DNA of 64,000 bases. Source: Rhodobacter huangdaonensis. Lineage in GTDB: Bacteria; Pseudomonadota; Alphaproteobacteria; Rhodobacterales; Rhodobacteraceae. A program made the translations under genes and the position numbers. Numbering within the stretch: the stretch's first letter is position 1; every line of letters starts with the position of its first letter. Under the pieces are notes generated by a model that was not told the DNA's origin, did not search any database, and saw only the letters and a list, made by a program, of their open reading frames with translations. The stretch lies in assembly GCF_004022465.1 (NCBI RefSeq), contig NZ_SAVA01000002.1:310001-374000 (forward strand), given 5' to 3'. This document shows, piece after piece, positions 8,442 to 17,049 of this stretch.

Positions 8442-8468
8442 CACAACCTAGACTAGGTCTAGGCTGTG
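8442..8468. promoter_or_regulatory. 27-base inverted repeat upstream of gap
   Basis: Arms of 12 bases, CACAACCTAGAC and GTCTAGGCTGTG, are reverse complements with one mismatch around a TAG centre. It lies 35-61 bases before the gap ATG. CTAG, generally rare in bacteria, occurs three times in it. It is either an operator or a leader hairpin. Confidence 0.6.
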
Positions 8469-8504
8469 AAATTTCCACGAAAGGTCAATGGCAAAACGCG
8501 GGGC

Positions 8505-8648
8505 TCAGCGCCAGAACGCGACCCAGTCGATCAGATCGACGGATTTTCGGGCGAGAAAAAGTGACGCGCCCCAGCCGTTGAAGAGCGCATCCGCCAGCAG
8601 ACACAGAAAGATCAGGGCGGCAAGCCCGATGGAGATGGGGGTGTTCAT
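8505..8648 (-). CDS. 47-residue membrane microprotein between the two gap genes
   Basis: Starts MNTPISIGLAALIFLCLLAD and has a single hydrophobic span (about 5-19) followed by ALFNGWGASLFLARKSVDLIDWVAFWR. GAGGGAGCGG precedes the ATG at 8648, a good ribosome binding site. The gene starts 30 bases after the stop of the upstream gap paralog and a TCCCGGG/CCCGGGA hairpin (8660-8678) fills that gap. No known family is recognised. Its placement suggests co-transcription with the upstream gap gene; a role at the membrane with GAPDH is only speculation. Confidence 0.65.
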   Translation of the reverse strand: MNTPISIGLAALIFLCLLADALFNGWGASLFLARKSVDLIDWVAFWR

Positions 8649-8659
8649 CCGCTCCCTCG

Positions 8660-8678
8660 TCCCGGGCCTGCCCCGGGA
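8660..8678 (-). other. Intercistronic hairpin after the second gap gene
   Basis: TCCCGGG-cctgc-CCCGGGA, a 7-bp perfect stem directly after the gap stop codon and before the microprotein ribosome binding site. No T-run, so more likely an mRNA processing or stabilising hairpin than a terminator. Confidence 0.5.
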
Positions 8679-9683
8679 TTACTGCAGGAGCCGTCCGATC
8701 GCACCGGCCACGTCGGCCATGCGGCAGGAGAAGCCCCACTCGTTGTCGTACCACGCCAGCACGCGCACCAGGCGTCCGCCGGTGACCTTGGTCTGGTCCG
8801 GGGCAAAGATAGACGAATAGGGCGTGTGGTTGAAGTCGATCGAGACCTTGGGCTCGGGGTCATAGGCCAGAACCTTGCCCATGTGGCCGGCGGCGGCCTC
8901 GCGCATGATCTCGTTCACCTCGTCGCGGGTGACCGACTTGCCGGCGATGAAGGTCAGATCGACGGCCGAGACGTTCGGCGTCGGCACCCGCAGCGAGGTG
9001 CCGTCGAGGCGGCCGGCGAGTTCCGGCAGCACCTCGCCGATCGCCTTCGCGGCGCCGGTCGAGGTCGGGATCATCGCCATCGCCGCGGCGCGGGCGCGAT
9101 AGAGGTCCTTGTGGCGGCGGTCGAGCGTCGGCTGGTCGCCGGTGTAGCTGTGCACCGTGGTCATGATCCCCGACTCGATGCCGATGCTGTCGTTCAGCAC
9201 CTTGGCAAGCGGCGCAAGGCAGTTCGTGGTGCACGAGCCGTTCGACACGACCAGATGCTCGGGCAGCAGCTCGCGGTGGTTCACGCCATAGACGATGGTC
9301 TTGTCGGCATTGGTGGCCGGCGCCGAGACCAGCACGCGTTTCGCGCCGCGGCCGAGGTGGACGGCGGCCTTCTCGCGCGAGTTGAACTTGCCGGTGCATT
9401 CCAGAACGACGTCGACGCCGTCCCAGTTCAGCTCGTCGGGGTTGTAGGTCGACATCACTTCGATCGGGCCCTGGCCGAGGTCGAGCGTCTTGCCCTCGAC
9501 CTTCACCGGACCGCCGAAACGGCCGTGCACCGAGTCGTATTTCAGCAGATGGGCGTTGGTCTCGATCGGGCCGGTGGCGTTGATCTTGACGACCTGAACG
9601 TCGTTGCGCGCGGCTTCGGCGATATGGGCCAGCGTGCAGCGGCCGATGCGGCCAAAGCCATTGATGCCGATGGTAACGGTCAT
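8679..9683 (-). CDS. gap2: Glyceraldehyde-3-phosphate dehydrogenase, likely NADP-type paralog
   Basis: 334-residue GAPDH with NGFGRIGR (8-15) and catalytic Cys151 in SNGSCTTNC. Two cofactor-determining positions differ from its neighbour: Asp36 is replaced by Ala (VKINATG), and the residues before HKDLYRAR are Arg-Arg (189-190) rather than the Leu-Pro of NAD enzymes. Loss of the Asp and a basic pair are the changes known from NADP-dependent GapB and plastid-type enzymes, so a gluconeogenic or Calvin-cycle role is likely. The upstream region carries a CceR-like palindrome. The gene symbol only marks the second copy. Confidence 0.9.
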   Translation of the reverse strand: MTVTIGINGFGRIGRCTLAHIAEAARNDVQVVKINATGPIETNAHLLKYDSVHGRFGGPVKVEGKTLDLGQGPIEVMSTYNPDELNWDGVDVVLECTGKFNSREKAAVHLGRGAKRVLVSAPATNADKTIVYGVNHRELLPEHLVVSNGSCTTNCLAPLAKVLNDSIGIESGIMTTVHSYTGDQPTLDRRHKDLYRARAAAMAMIPTSTGAAKAIGEVLPELAGRLDGTSLRVPTPNVSAVDLTFIAGKSVTRDEVNEIMREAAAGHMGKVLAYDPEPKVSIDFNHTPYSSIFAPDQTKVTGGRLVRVLAWYDNEWGFSCRMADVAGAIGRLLQ

Positions 9684-9790
9684 GTGCGCTCTCCTGACTG
9701 GGCGATGCGAGGGGCGATCGCGCGGACTCGATGCAGTGTTGGCGTGCGCATACCATGGCATGCAAGACCGGAAAACCCGTCGTTTCAGCA

Positions 9791-9804
9791 TGATAGCGGA
9801 AACA
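9791..9804 (-). promoter_or_regulatory. CceR-like operator upstream of the second gap gene (site b)
   Basis: Minus strand TGTTTCCGCTATCA, followed by T so that TATCAT could serve as a -10 element. Lies 108-121 bases before the ATG. A partial second copy (TGTTGGCG then TGCGCA) is at 9737-9750. The rest of the 261-base gap holds no gene, only GC-rich inverted repeats near the fliG end. Confidence 0.55.
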
Positions 9805-9944
9805 TCGCGTGGTTGCGGTAACGGTAGCGGCGAAGGCCCCGCCACCGGCGGAAGACCGCCGCCGGCACGGGCCGTGCGGCGCGCACACGGCAGGCCGGAC
9901 AGCGGCGGGGGGCGGCCCGCGGCGCGGGTGAGTCGCAGGGCAGC

Positions 9945-11024
9945 TCAGCTTTGCACGGGGTCCGGCGCGTCGTCCTCGGCGAGCAGATTCAGTGCGCCCG
10001 CCGCCTCCATCTCGCGGATCACGCCAACCACCGTGGCCATCGCCGCCTCGACATCCTTCGCGCGCAGCTTGCCAAGCGTGGCCATCTCCTCGCGCAGCGA
10101 GGCGGCCATGCGCTGCGACAGGTTGGCGAGGATGAACTCGGCCGCCGTTTCGTCGGCGCCGGTGGCGCCGGCCAGCGCGACGATCAGCTGCGGCTGCTCG
10201 ACATTGCGCAGGATGCGCGGCACGTCGCGGGCGTCGATCCGTTGCGGGATGTTGGTGAAGGTGAAGATCGCCTTGCGCACCTTCTCGGCGAAGTCCTGGT
10301 CCTCTTCCTCGAGGCCGATCAGCACGTCTTCGCGCGTCGCCGCGGCGGATTGGTTGAGGATCGCGCCGACACGCTCGACCGCGCCGGTGTCGAAGGCGCG
10401 TGCGGGCATCGAATCGAGCTGCTGGGCGAGGGCGACGCCGATCCGCTGCACGGTCTCGGGCGCGACATTGCCGGTCAGCGACACCGCATAGGCGATGCGC
10501 CGCGCCCGCTCGCCCGGCAGCCGGCCGAGCAGCTCGGCCGCCTTCGGCACCGCAAGTTTCGACAGCAGCACCGCCGCCACCTCGACGCTTTCCTCGGTCA
10601 TCACCGGCAGCAGCGTCTCGGTCGAGAGGCCGAGGATCCGCTCCCAGGGATCGGCGCCGGTACTGGCAAGCGCCAGGCGCCGCAGCCGGCTGGTCGCGGC
10701 CGAGGAGAGCTGTCCGTCCAGCAGGCTCAGCGCGCCGTCGAGCCCGTTCGGGAAGGTCAGCCCCACCGCCTCCAGCGCCTCGCAGAATTCCGCCACCACC
10801 GCGTGCAGCGTGTCGCGATCGACAAGCTTCATCGCGCCGATCTGCGCCGTCAGCTCGGTCTGCTGGTCCTCGCTCAGCTCGGCAAGCGGCAGCCGCATCC
10901 CCTCGGAGGAAAGCAGCCGGACGATGATCGCCGCCTTCTGCTGCCGCGAGAGCGCGACCACCGCCGTTGCGGTGACAGGCTTCGCCCCGGCCTGGGGGCC
11001 AGGGGGGATCCGGGCAAGTTCCAC
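9945..11024 (-). CDS. fliG: Flagellar motor switch protein FliG
   Basis: Rotor protein that interacts with the stator MotA and with FliM and the MS ring. The 359-residue product has the three FliG regions: an N-terminal RQQKAAIIVRLL segment, a middle ARM-like domain, and a C-terminal motor domain (about 225-350) with EEDQDFAEKVRKAIFTF and NLSQRMAASLREEM, close to the classical FliG torque helix. I choose the GTG at 11024, preceded by GGAGG at 5 bases, over an in-frame GTG at 11066. No other flagellar gene is in the window, so fliG is detached from a main flagellar cluster here. Confidence 0.85.
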   Translation of the reverse strand: MELARIPPGPQAGAKPVTATAVVALSRQQKAAIIVRLLSSEGMRLPLAELSEDQQTELTAQIGAMKLVDRDTLHAVVAEFCEALEAVGLTFPNGLDGALSLLDGQLSSAATSRLRRLALASTGADPWERILGLSTETLLPVMTEESVEVAAVLLSKLAVPKAAELLGRLPGERARRIAYAVSLTGNVAPETVQRIGVALAQQLDSMPARAFDTGAVERVGAILNQSAAATREDVLIGLEEEDQDFAEKVRKAIFTFTNIPQRIDARDVPRILRNVEQPQLIVALAGATGADETAAEFILANLSQRMAASLREEMATLGKLRAKDVEAAMATVVGVIREMEAAGALNLLAEDDAPDPVQS

Positions 11025-11121
11025 ATCCGCCTCCGTTGCGGGTTGCACTGCGGCGCAACCTGCCACGGGAGGGTTAAGGGCGGGTTAGCCGCCGCCCCCG
11101 AAGGTGCGGCGGCAGGTCAGG

Positions 11122-12429
11122 TCAGACGTCGCCGAAGACGCGGGCGAAGATCGTGTCGACGTGCTTGGTGTGATAGCCGAGGTCGAATTTCTCCTCGATC
11201 TCGGCCGGGCTCAGCGCCGCGGTGACCTCGGGGTCGGCGAGCAGCTCGGTCTTGAAGTCGGCGCCGTGCTCCCAGACCTTCATCGCGTTGCGCTGCACCA
11301 GACGATAGGCGTCCTCGCGGCTGACACCGGCCTGGGTCAGCGCCAGAAGCACCCGCTGCGACATCACCAGGCCTTTGAACTTGTTGAGGTTCTTCAGCAT
11401 GTTCTCGGGATAGATCACGAGGTTCTCGATCAGCCCCGCGAGCCGGTTCAGCGCGAAGTCGAGCGTCACCGTGGTGTCGGGGCCGATGCCGCGCTCGACC
11501 GAGCTGTGCGAGATGTCGCGCTCGTGCCAGAGCGCGACGTTCTCCATCGCCGGCACCACCGCCATGCGCACAAGGCGGGCAAGGCCGGTGAGGTTCTCGC
11601 TCAGCACCGGGTTGCGCTTGTGCGGCATCGCCGACGAGCCCTTCTGCCCCTTCGAGAAGAATTCCTCGGCCTCGAGCACCTCGGTGCGCTGCATGTGGCG
11701 GATCTCGATCGCGACGTTCTCGATCGAGGAGGCGATCACGCCGAGGGTGGCGAAGAACATCGCATGCCGGTCGCGCGGGATCACCTGGGTCGAGATCGGC
11801 TCGGGGCGCAGCCCCATCATCTTGCACACATGTTCCTCGACGCGCGGGTCGATGTTGGCGAAGGTGCCGACCGCGCCCGAGATCGCGCCGGTGGCCACTT
11901 CCGCGCGCGCCGCTGCGAGACGGGCCTTGTTGCGGTCCATCTCGGCGTAGAAGCGCGCGAAGGTCAGGCCCATGGTGGTGGGCTCGGCGTGGATGCCGTG
12001 GCTCCGCCCGATGCGGACGGTGTCCTTGTGCTCGAAGGCGCGCCTCTTCAGCGCGGCGAGGACGCGGTCCATGTCCTTGAGCAGGATGTCGGCGGCGCGC
12101 GTCAGCTGCACGTTCAGCGTGGTGTCGAGCACGTCCGAGGAGGTCATGCCCTGGTGCACGAAGCGCGCCTCGGTCGAGCCGATATGCTCGGCCAGATGGG
12201 TCAGGAAGGCGATCACGTCATGCTTGGTGACGGCTTCGATCTCGTCGATGCGGGCGACGTCGAACGCGACATCCTTCGCCTTCCAGACGGCGGCGGCGCT
12301 TTCCTTCGGGATCACGCCAAGCTCGGCCTGGGCGTCGCAGGCATGCGCCTCGATCTCGTACCAGATCTTGAACTTGGTGGCGGGCTCCCAGATGTCGACC
12401 ATCTCTTTGCGGGAATAACGCGGGATCAT
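11122..12429 (-). CDS. purB: Adenylosuccinate lyase
   Basis: Cleaves SAICAR and adenylosuccinate to fumarate plus AICAR or AMP in purine synthesis. The 435-residue protein carries the fumarase-superfamily signature GSSAMPHKRNP (264-274) with the mobile catalytic Ser, the MTSSDVLDT motif (95-103) and GRSHGIHAEP (141-150). The length is that of the Bacillus-type short form. A GC-rich hairpin without T-run (11088-11113) follows the gene. Confidence 0.95.
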   Translation of the reverse strand: MIPRYSRKEMVDIWEPATKFKIWYEIEAHACDAQAELGVIPKESAAAVWKAKDVAFDVARIDEIEAVTKHDVIAFLTHLAEHIGSTEARFVHQGMTSSDVLDTTLNVQLTRAADILLKDMDRVLAALKRRAFEHKDTVRIGRSHGIHAEPTTMGLTFARFYAEMDRNKARLAAARAEVATGAISGAVGTFANIDPRVEEHVCKMMGLRPEPISTQVIPRDRHAMFFATLGVIASSIENVAIEIRHMQRTEVLEAEEFFSKGQKGSSAMPHKRNPVLSENLTGLARLVRMAVVPAMENVALWHERDISHSSVERGIGPDTTVTLDFALNRLAGLIENLVIYPENMLKNLNKFKGLVMSQRVLLALTQAGVSREDAYRLVQRNAMKVWEHGADFKTELLADPEVTAALSPAEIEEKFDLGYHTKHVDTIFARVFGDV

Positions 12430-12506
12430 GGCGGGCCTCTCGGTTGTGGCAGCGTTGCCGGGCTTCTAGACTGCGCGGCACCTTCGGGCAAGGCAAAGGG
12501 GCGGGA

Positions 12507-12914
12507 ATGCGGCTGCGGCTGAGCGATTTTGCGGGGGACTGGACGCTCGCGCGCGAGATCGCGCAGCCGGGCGCGGGGACGGCGCGGTTCGAGGGGCGTG
12601 CGTGCTTCACCCCGCAGGGCGCGGGGCTCGCCTATCACGAGGCGGGCACACTCACCCTTCCGGGTGCGGCACCGATGCGGGCCGGGCGCGATTACCTCTG
12701 GCGCGAGGAGGGGGCGGAGATCGCCGTCTTCTTCTCCGACGGCCGGCCCTTTCACCGCTTCGACCCGGAGGTGCCGGCGGCGCAGCACTGGTGCGACCCC
12801 GATGACTACCGCGTGCGCTATGATTTCGCCGCCTGGCCCGACTGGCGCGCCGAGTGGCGGGTGAGGGGGCCGCGCAAGGACTATGTGATGCGCTCGCTCT
12901 ACCGGCGCGGCTGA
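12507..12914 (+). CDS. DUF6314-like small protein
   Basis: 135-residue protein starting MRLRLSDFAGDWTLAREI and rich in aromatic residues, with FEGRACFTPQGAGLAYHEAG, YLWREE, FHRFDPE and a C-terminal GPRKDYVMRSLYRR. This resembles the DUF6314 family of lipocalin-like beta-barrel proteins. No signal peptide is visible, so it is probably cytoplasmic. Divergent from purB with a 77-base gap, followed by a palindromic repeat. Function unknown. Confidence 0.75.
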   Translation: MRLRLSDFAGDWTLAREIAQPGAGTARFEGRACFTPQGAGLAYHEAGTLTLPGAAPMRAGRDYLWREEGAEIAVFFSDGRPFHRFDPEVPAAQHWCDPDDYRVRYDFAAWPDWRAEWRVRGPRKDYVMRSLYRRG

Positions 12915-12928
12915 GGCGGGCAGGGCGG

Positions 12929-13115
12929 AAGGGGGGCGCTGCCCCCCGTCCTGCGGACTCCCCCCGGGATATTTGGAGCGATTGGAAGCGGGGGCCTGTC
13001 TGCGCCGACCCGCCGGGATTTCGCGGCCGCCCCCTGCTTCCAATTGCTGAAAATATCCTCGGGGGTGAGGCGCGGACGCGCCGAGGGGGCGGAAAGCCCC
13101 CTCTCTCCCGTTGCC
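12929..13115. repeat. Dispersed palindromic repeat, copy 2 (GGGATATTT subtype)
   Basis: Inner arms GGGATATTTGGAGCGATTGG... at 12966-12989 and its mirror at 13036-13060 flank a 46-base spacer. Outer hairpins GGGGGGC/GCCCCCC (12931-12947) and GAGGGGGC-ggaaa-GCCCCCTC (13083-13102) bracket it. Fills the gap between the DUF6314 and DUF3445 genes. Confidence 0.9.
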
Positions 13116-13155
13116 ACCCCTTGCGCGGCCGCAGATTCGGCGCTCCTCTGCCGTC

Positions 13156-13941
13156 ATGAGCGAGATCCGTCAAAGCCGACTTCCCTTCGCCCCCTGGGCC
13201 GACGCGCGCACCCGCCGTCTGCCGGGGATCGTGCCGATCTCCCTGGCCGAGTGGCTCGAGGTCGATGACGCCTATGGGGCGCAGATGGCCGAGCGGGAGC
13301 GGCTGATTGCCAGCTGTCCCGAGGCCGTTCTGGCGCTTGCCCCCGAGGCGCAGGCGGCGGCGCGCGAGCTTTATGACCTGGTGCTCGATCTGCTGCCGGC
13401 GCTTGGCTTCGTGCCGGTCGCGGGCGGGCTGCGCCGGCCCGATGGCGTCGAGGTGGCGCTCGATCCCGCGGCGCCGCTCGCCACCCTTGGCCGGCTGGTG
13501 CAGGAAGATCTGTGCCTGATGCGCGAGGGGCCCGAGGGGCATGTGCTTGCCGGTGCCGTGCTGTGCTTTCCGGCCGGCTGGATGCTCGCCGAGAAATACG
13601 GCCGGCCGATGATGGGCATCCATCGCCCCGTCGCGAAATACACCGAGGATGTCGGCGCGCGGGTGCAGCGGCTGATGGACGGGGTGCAGCCGGGCCGGGT
13701 GCTGATGCGCGGCACCGCGCATCACTCGAACGCCGCCCTGCACAACCCGCGCCGCGAGGCGCAGGGCCGCGCCCCCGAGGGCGATCTGCCCTTCATCCGG
13801 GTCGAGCGTCAGGGCCTCGTGCGCCTGCCAAAGACCCGCTTCGTCGCCTTCTCGATCCACACCTATGTGGTCGAGCCCGCGGCCCTCAGCCCCGAACAGG
13901 CGGCGCTGCTGGCCGAGTTCCCGATCCGCGAGGCGGCCTGA
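13156..13941 (+). CDS. DUF3445 heme-dependent oxidative N-demethylase-like protein
   Basis: 261-residue protein beginning MSEIRQSRLPFAPWADARTRR and containing LPGIVPISLAEWLEVDDAYGAQMAER, LVQEDLCLM, LCFPAGWMLAEKYGRPMMGIHRPV and FSIHTYV. These are the conserved blocks of DUF3445, the family of heme-containing subunits of oxidative N-demethylases such as dimethylamine monooxygenase DmmA. The true substrate cannot be told; the other Dmm subunits are not nearby. The start at 13156 is the first ATG next to the conserved N terminus. Confidence 0.8.
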   Translation: MSEIRQSRLPFAPWADARTRRLPGIVPISLAEWLEVDDAYGAQMAERERLIASCPEAVLALAPEAQAAARELYDLVLDLLPALGFVPVAGGLRRPDGVEVALDPAAPLATLGRLVQEDLCLMREGPEGHVLAGAVLCFPAGWMLAEKYGRPMMGIHRPVAKYTEDVGARVQRLMDGVQPGRVLMRGTAHHSNAALHNPRREAQGRAPEGDLPFIRVERQGLVRLPKTRFVAFSIHTYVVEPAALSPEQAALLAEFPIREAA

Positions 13942-14052
13942 GAGGCGCGACGTGACGCCCCGCGGGCCCATGCGCTCTTGTCTTGCGCGGCAATTCCTGC
14001 AACTCAGGGGGCAGGAAGACGACCGGGGGGATTGCATGACCGAGGGGCCGAG

Positions 14053-16653
14053 ATGACGGAGCCGGTGACGGCATCCGCGCGGCGGGCACGGCTGCGCCAC
14101 CTCGCGCCGGTGCTGGTCGGGCTTGGCCTTTTCGCGCTTGGCATCTGGGCGCTGCACCACCTGCTGCAGCCGATCCACGCCGCCGACATCATCGCGCAGA
14201 TGCGCTCGATGCCGCTGCATGTGCTGGCGGTGGCGCTTGGCGCGACCACGCTCGGCTATTGCGCGCTGATCGGCTATGACTTCTGGGCGCTGAAATACCT
14301 CGAAAAGAAGCTGCCCCTGCGGGTGGTCGCCCTGGGCGGCTTCCTTGGCTATGCCTTCGGCAACACCATCGGCATCTCGGTGCTGTCGGGCGGCGCGGTC
14401 CGCTACCGGATCTATTCCGCCTTCGGGCTCAATGCCTTCGAGGTGGCGGGGCTGGCCTCCTATATCGCGATCGCGATGGGCACGGGGCTGAGCCTTGTGG
14501 GCGTCTTTGCGCTGGCGCTGCACCCTGCCGCACTGACCGGGCTGCTGCCGCTGTCGGAAACCACGATCCGCACGCTTGCGCTTCTGGGCGGCGGCGGCAC
14601 GCTCGGGCTGCTTTACGCGCTTGCCTTCTCGGGCCGCTCGCTGCGCATCCGCAATTTCGAGCTGGCGATGCCGAGCCCGCGGATCCTGACCGGGCAGATG
14701 ATCGTCGCGCTCTTCGATTCCGGCATGGCCTCGCTCACGCTTTACGTGCTGCTGCCCGAGGGCGCGCCCGATTACGTCACCTTCCTTGCAATCTATGCCA
14801 CTGCCACCATGGTCGGCGTGATGAGCCATGTGCCGGGCGGCGTCGGCGTGTTCGAGACCGTGGTGATGGCGGCGATGCCGGCGGGCACGGCGGCGGGCGA
14901 TGTCGCCGCGGCGCTGCTGCTGTTCCGCATCATCTACTATCTGCTGCCCTTCACCATCGCCTTCGTCATCGTCTCGCTGAACGAGGCGCGGCTTGCCGGC
15001 GGCTGGGCGGTGCGGCTGTTCGGCGAGATCTCCGAGCCGATGCGGCCGGCCTTCAACGCGCTTGCGGGCATCGTGCCCTGGCTGGTCGGGGCCTGGGCCT
15101 TCGGGCTTGGCGCCTACATGCTGGCCGTGGCGCTCAGCCCCTCGGTGCGGGCCTCGGCGGTCGACGACAACGATCTTGTCGGCGCGATCCTGCTCGAGGG
15201 CGGCACGCTCACCTCCTCGGTGATGGGGATCGTGCTGCTGATCCTGTCACACGGGCTGATCCGCCGGGTCTCGGGCGCGTTCTGGCTGACGCTTGCAGCG
15301 ATCGCGGGCGGTGCCGTCGCCTCGCTGCTGAACGATTTCGACTATGAGAGCGCGGCGCTTCTTGCCCTTGGCGGCCTCGTCCTGCTGCCGTTCCGGCACG
15401 AGTTCTATCGCCGCGCGAAGATCACCGAGGGGGTGCTCGGCCCGGCCTGGTTCGGGCTGGTCGCCGCGGTGATCCTCGCCGCCGCGACCTTCTTCTTCTT
15501 CGTGCACGCGGCGACGCCCTATTCGCTCGACCTCTGGATCGACTTCGCCCGCTCGGCCAACACGCCGCGTTCGCTGCGGGCGGGGCTTGCGGCCTCGGCG
15601 GTGCTGTTCTTCTACACCGTTTTCCTGGCGCTGCAGCCGGTGCGCCGCCCGCGCGTCGAGCCCTGCGAAAGCGTGATCGACCATGCCGCGCGCATCGTTG
15701 CCGCGCAGGACGATCCGCAGGCCTGCCTCGCGCTCACCGGCGACAAGGAGCTGCGCTTCTCGGCTGACGGGCACGCCTTCATCATGTTTGGCCGGCGCCG
15801 CGCCGACTGGATCGCCTATGGCGACCCGGTCGGGGCCGAGGATGCGATCCCCGCGCTTGGCTGGGACTTCGTCGAGGAGGCGCAGAAGGCGAATTGCCGC
15901 CCGGTGTTCTATGAAATCTCCGAGCGGCACCTGCCGCTGATGATCGAGATGGGGCTGGCGCTGCACAAGGTCGGCGAGGAGGCGGTGGTGCACCTTGCCG
16001 GTTTTTCGCTTGCCGGCGCGAAGTTCAAGACCATGCGCGCGGCCTATAACAAGCGGCTGCGCGAGGGGCTTGTGATCGAGGTGCTGGCGCCGCCCCATGC
16101 GCCGGCGCTGATCGCGGAGCTGCGCACCGTCTCGGATGCCTGGCTCGGCGACAAGGTCGGGCGCGAGAAGGGCTTTTCCGTCGGCCGCTTCGATCCCGCC
16201 TGGCTCGACCGCACGCCCGTTGCCGTGGTGCGCCACGAGGGCCGGGTTCTGGCCTTTGCCAGCATCCTTGCCCCGGGCAGCGGCCGGCGCGTCGCCGTCG
16301 ACCTGATGCGCTATCTGCCCGAGGAGGCCTCGGGGATGATCGAGTTCCTCTTCCTCGCGCTGATCGAGCATTACCGCGCCGCGGGGGCCGAGGAGTTCTC
16401 GCTTGGCATGGCGCCGCTTGCGGGGCTCTCCGACCGCCGCGCGGCGCGGTTGTGGCACCGCTTCGGCGCGCTGATGTTCCGTCACGGCGGCGCGTTCTAC
16501 AACTTCGAGGGGCTGCGCGCCTTCAAGCAGAAGTTCCAGCCCGACTGGCGGCCGCGCTACATCGCGCTGCCGGTGGGCGTGTCACCGATGATGGCGATGG
16601 CCGATGTGGCGCTTCTGATCGCCGGCGGCCCGCGCGGGTTGATCGGCAAGTAG
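14053..16653 (+). CDS. mprF: MprF-like bifunctional aminoacyl-phosphatidylglycerol synthase/flippase
   Basis: 866-residue inner-membrane protein. The N-terminal half (about 15-500) contains around a dozen hydrophobic spans with the flippase-type LGYAFGNTIGISVLSGGAVRYRIY and VMSHVPGGVGVFETVV segments. After a short loop, the C-terminal half (about 545-850) is a DUF2156/GNAT-like aminoacyl transferase domain including SADGHAFIMFGRRRADWIAYGDPVG and LGMAPLAGLSDR. This is the architecture of MprF, which adds Lys or Ala to phosphatidylglycerol and flips it, lowering sensitivity to cationic peptides. The amino acid used is not evident. The ATG at 14053 follows GAGGGGCCGAG. Confidence 0.9.
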   Translation: MTEPVTASARRARLRHLAPVLVGLGLFALGIWALHHLLQPIHAADIIAQMRSMPLHVLAVALGATTLGYCALIGYDFWALKYLEKKLPLRVVALGGFLGYAFGNTIGISVLSGGAVRYRIYSAFGLNAFEVAGLASYIAIAMGTGLSLVGVFALALHPAALTGLLPLSETTIRTLALLGGGGTLGLLYALAFSGRSLRIRNFELAMPSPRILTGQMIVALFDSGMASLTLYVLLPEGAPDYVTFLAIYATATMVGVMSHVPGGVGVFETVVMAAMPAGTAAGDVAAALLLFRIIYYLLPFTIAFVIVSLNEARLAGGWAVRLFGEISEPMRPAFNALAGIVPWLVGAWAFGLGAYMLAVALSPSVRASAVDDNDLVGAILLEGGTLTSSVMGIVLLILSHGLIRRVSGAFWLTLAAIAGGAVASLLNDFDYESAALLALGGLVLLPFRHEFYRRAKITEGVLGPAWFGLVAAVILAAATFFFFVHAATPYSLDLWIDFARSANTPRSLRAGLAASAVLFFYTVFLALQPVRRPRVEPCESVIDHAARIVAAQDDPQACLALTGDKELRFSADGHAFIMFGRRRADWIAYGDPVGAEDAIPALGWDFVEEAQKANCRPVFYEISERHLPLMIEMGLALHKVGEEAVVHLAGFSLAGAKFKTMRAAYNKRLREGLVIEVLAPPHAPALIAELRTVSDAWLGDKVGREKGFSVGRFDPAWLDRTPVAVVRHEGRVLAFASILAPGSGRRVAVDLMRYLPEEASGMIEFLFLALIEHYRAAGAEEFSLGMAPLAGLSDRRAARLWHRFGALMFRHGGAFYNFEGLRAFKQKFQPDWRPRYIALPVGVSPMMAMADVALLIAGGPRGLIGK

Positions 16654-16671
16654 GGCGGGCGCGCCAGCGGC

Positions 16672-16983
16672 TCAGATCTCGTGCCCGGTGCGCAGCCGCC
16701 AGCGCATCTCGGCGGTGTCCGAGGCGATCATCGACGGGATCAGGAAGGCGTCGATCAGCCACCACAGCCCGACGAGGCCGAGCGGCAGATAGCCCACCAG
16801 CACCGGCGCCAGCAGCGTGCCAATGCCGAAGAGGGCGAGCATGAAAAGCCCCGAGACCCAGCGGCCGAGATAGAAGCGGTGTGCGCCGAAGAAGCCGAGG
16901 AAGAACCACAGCAGATAGGCCGCCGCCGCCGATTTGCGGTCATTGGCGATGCGCTGCTCGATCCAGAGATCGCGGTCTGTCAT
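16672..16983 (-). CDS. TM2-domain membrane protein
   Basis: 103-residue protein with a short cytoplasmic N terminus (MTDRDLWIEQRIANDRKSA) and two membrane spans joined by the TM2 hallmark: LLWFFLGFFGAHRFYLGRWVSGLFMLALFG, then LGLVGLWWLIDAFLIPSMI. TM2 proteins are widespread small membrane proteins of unknown function. GGAGGTTTAC precedes the ATG at 16983. Convergent with the mprF-like gene, 18 bases apart. Confidence 0.85.
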   Translation of the reverse strand: MTDRDLWIEQRIANDRKSAAAAYLLWFFLGFFGAHRFYLGRWVSGLFMLALFGIGTLLAPVLVGYLPLGLVGLWWLIDAFLIPSMIASDTAEMRWRLRTGHEI

Positions 16984-17049
16984 GTAAACCTCCGTAACAT
17001 GTGGGGAGGATATGGGGAGGGGGCGGGCGCCGTGCAAGGCCGCGGCGGC

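Noticed and set aside
11088..11113. GCCGCCGC/GCGGCGGC hairpin as purB terminator
   Set aside because: Stem is fine but no T-run follows; GC-rich hairpins of this size are frequent by chance here.
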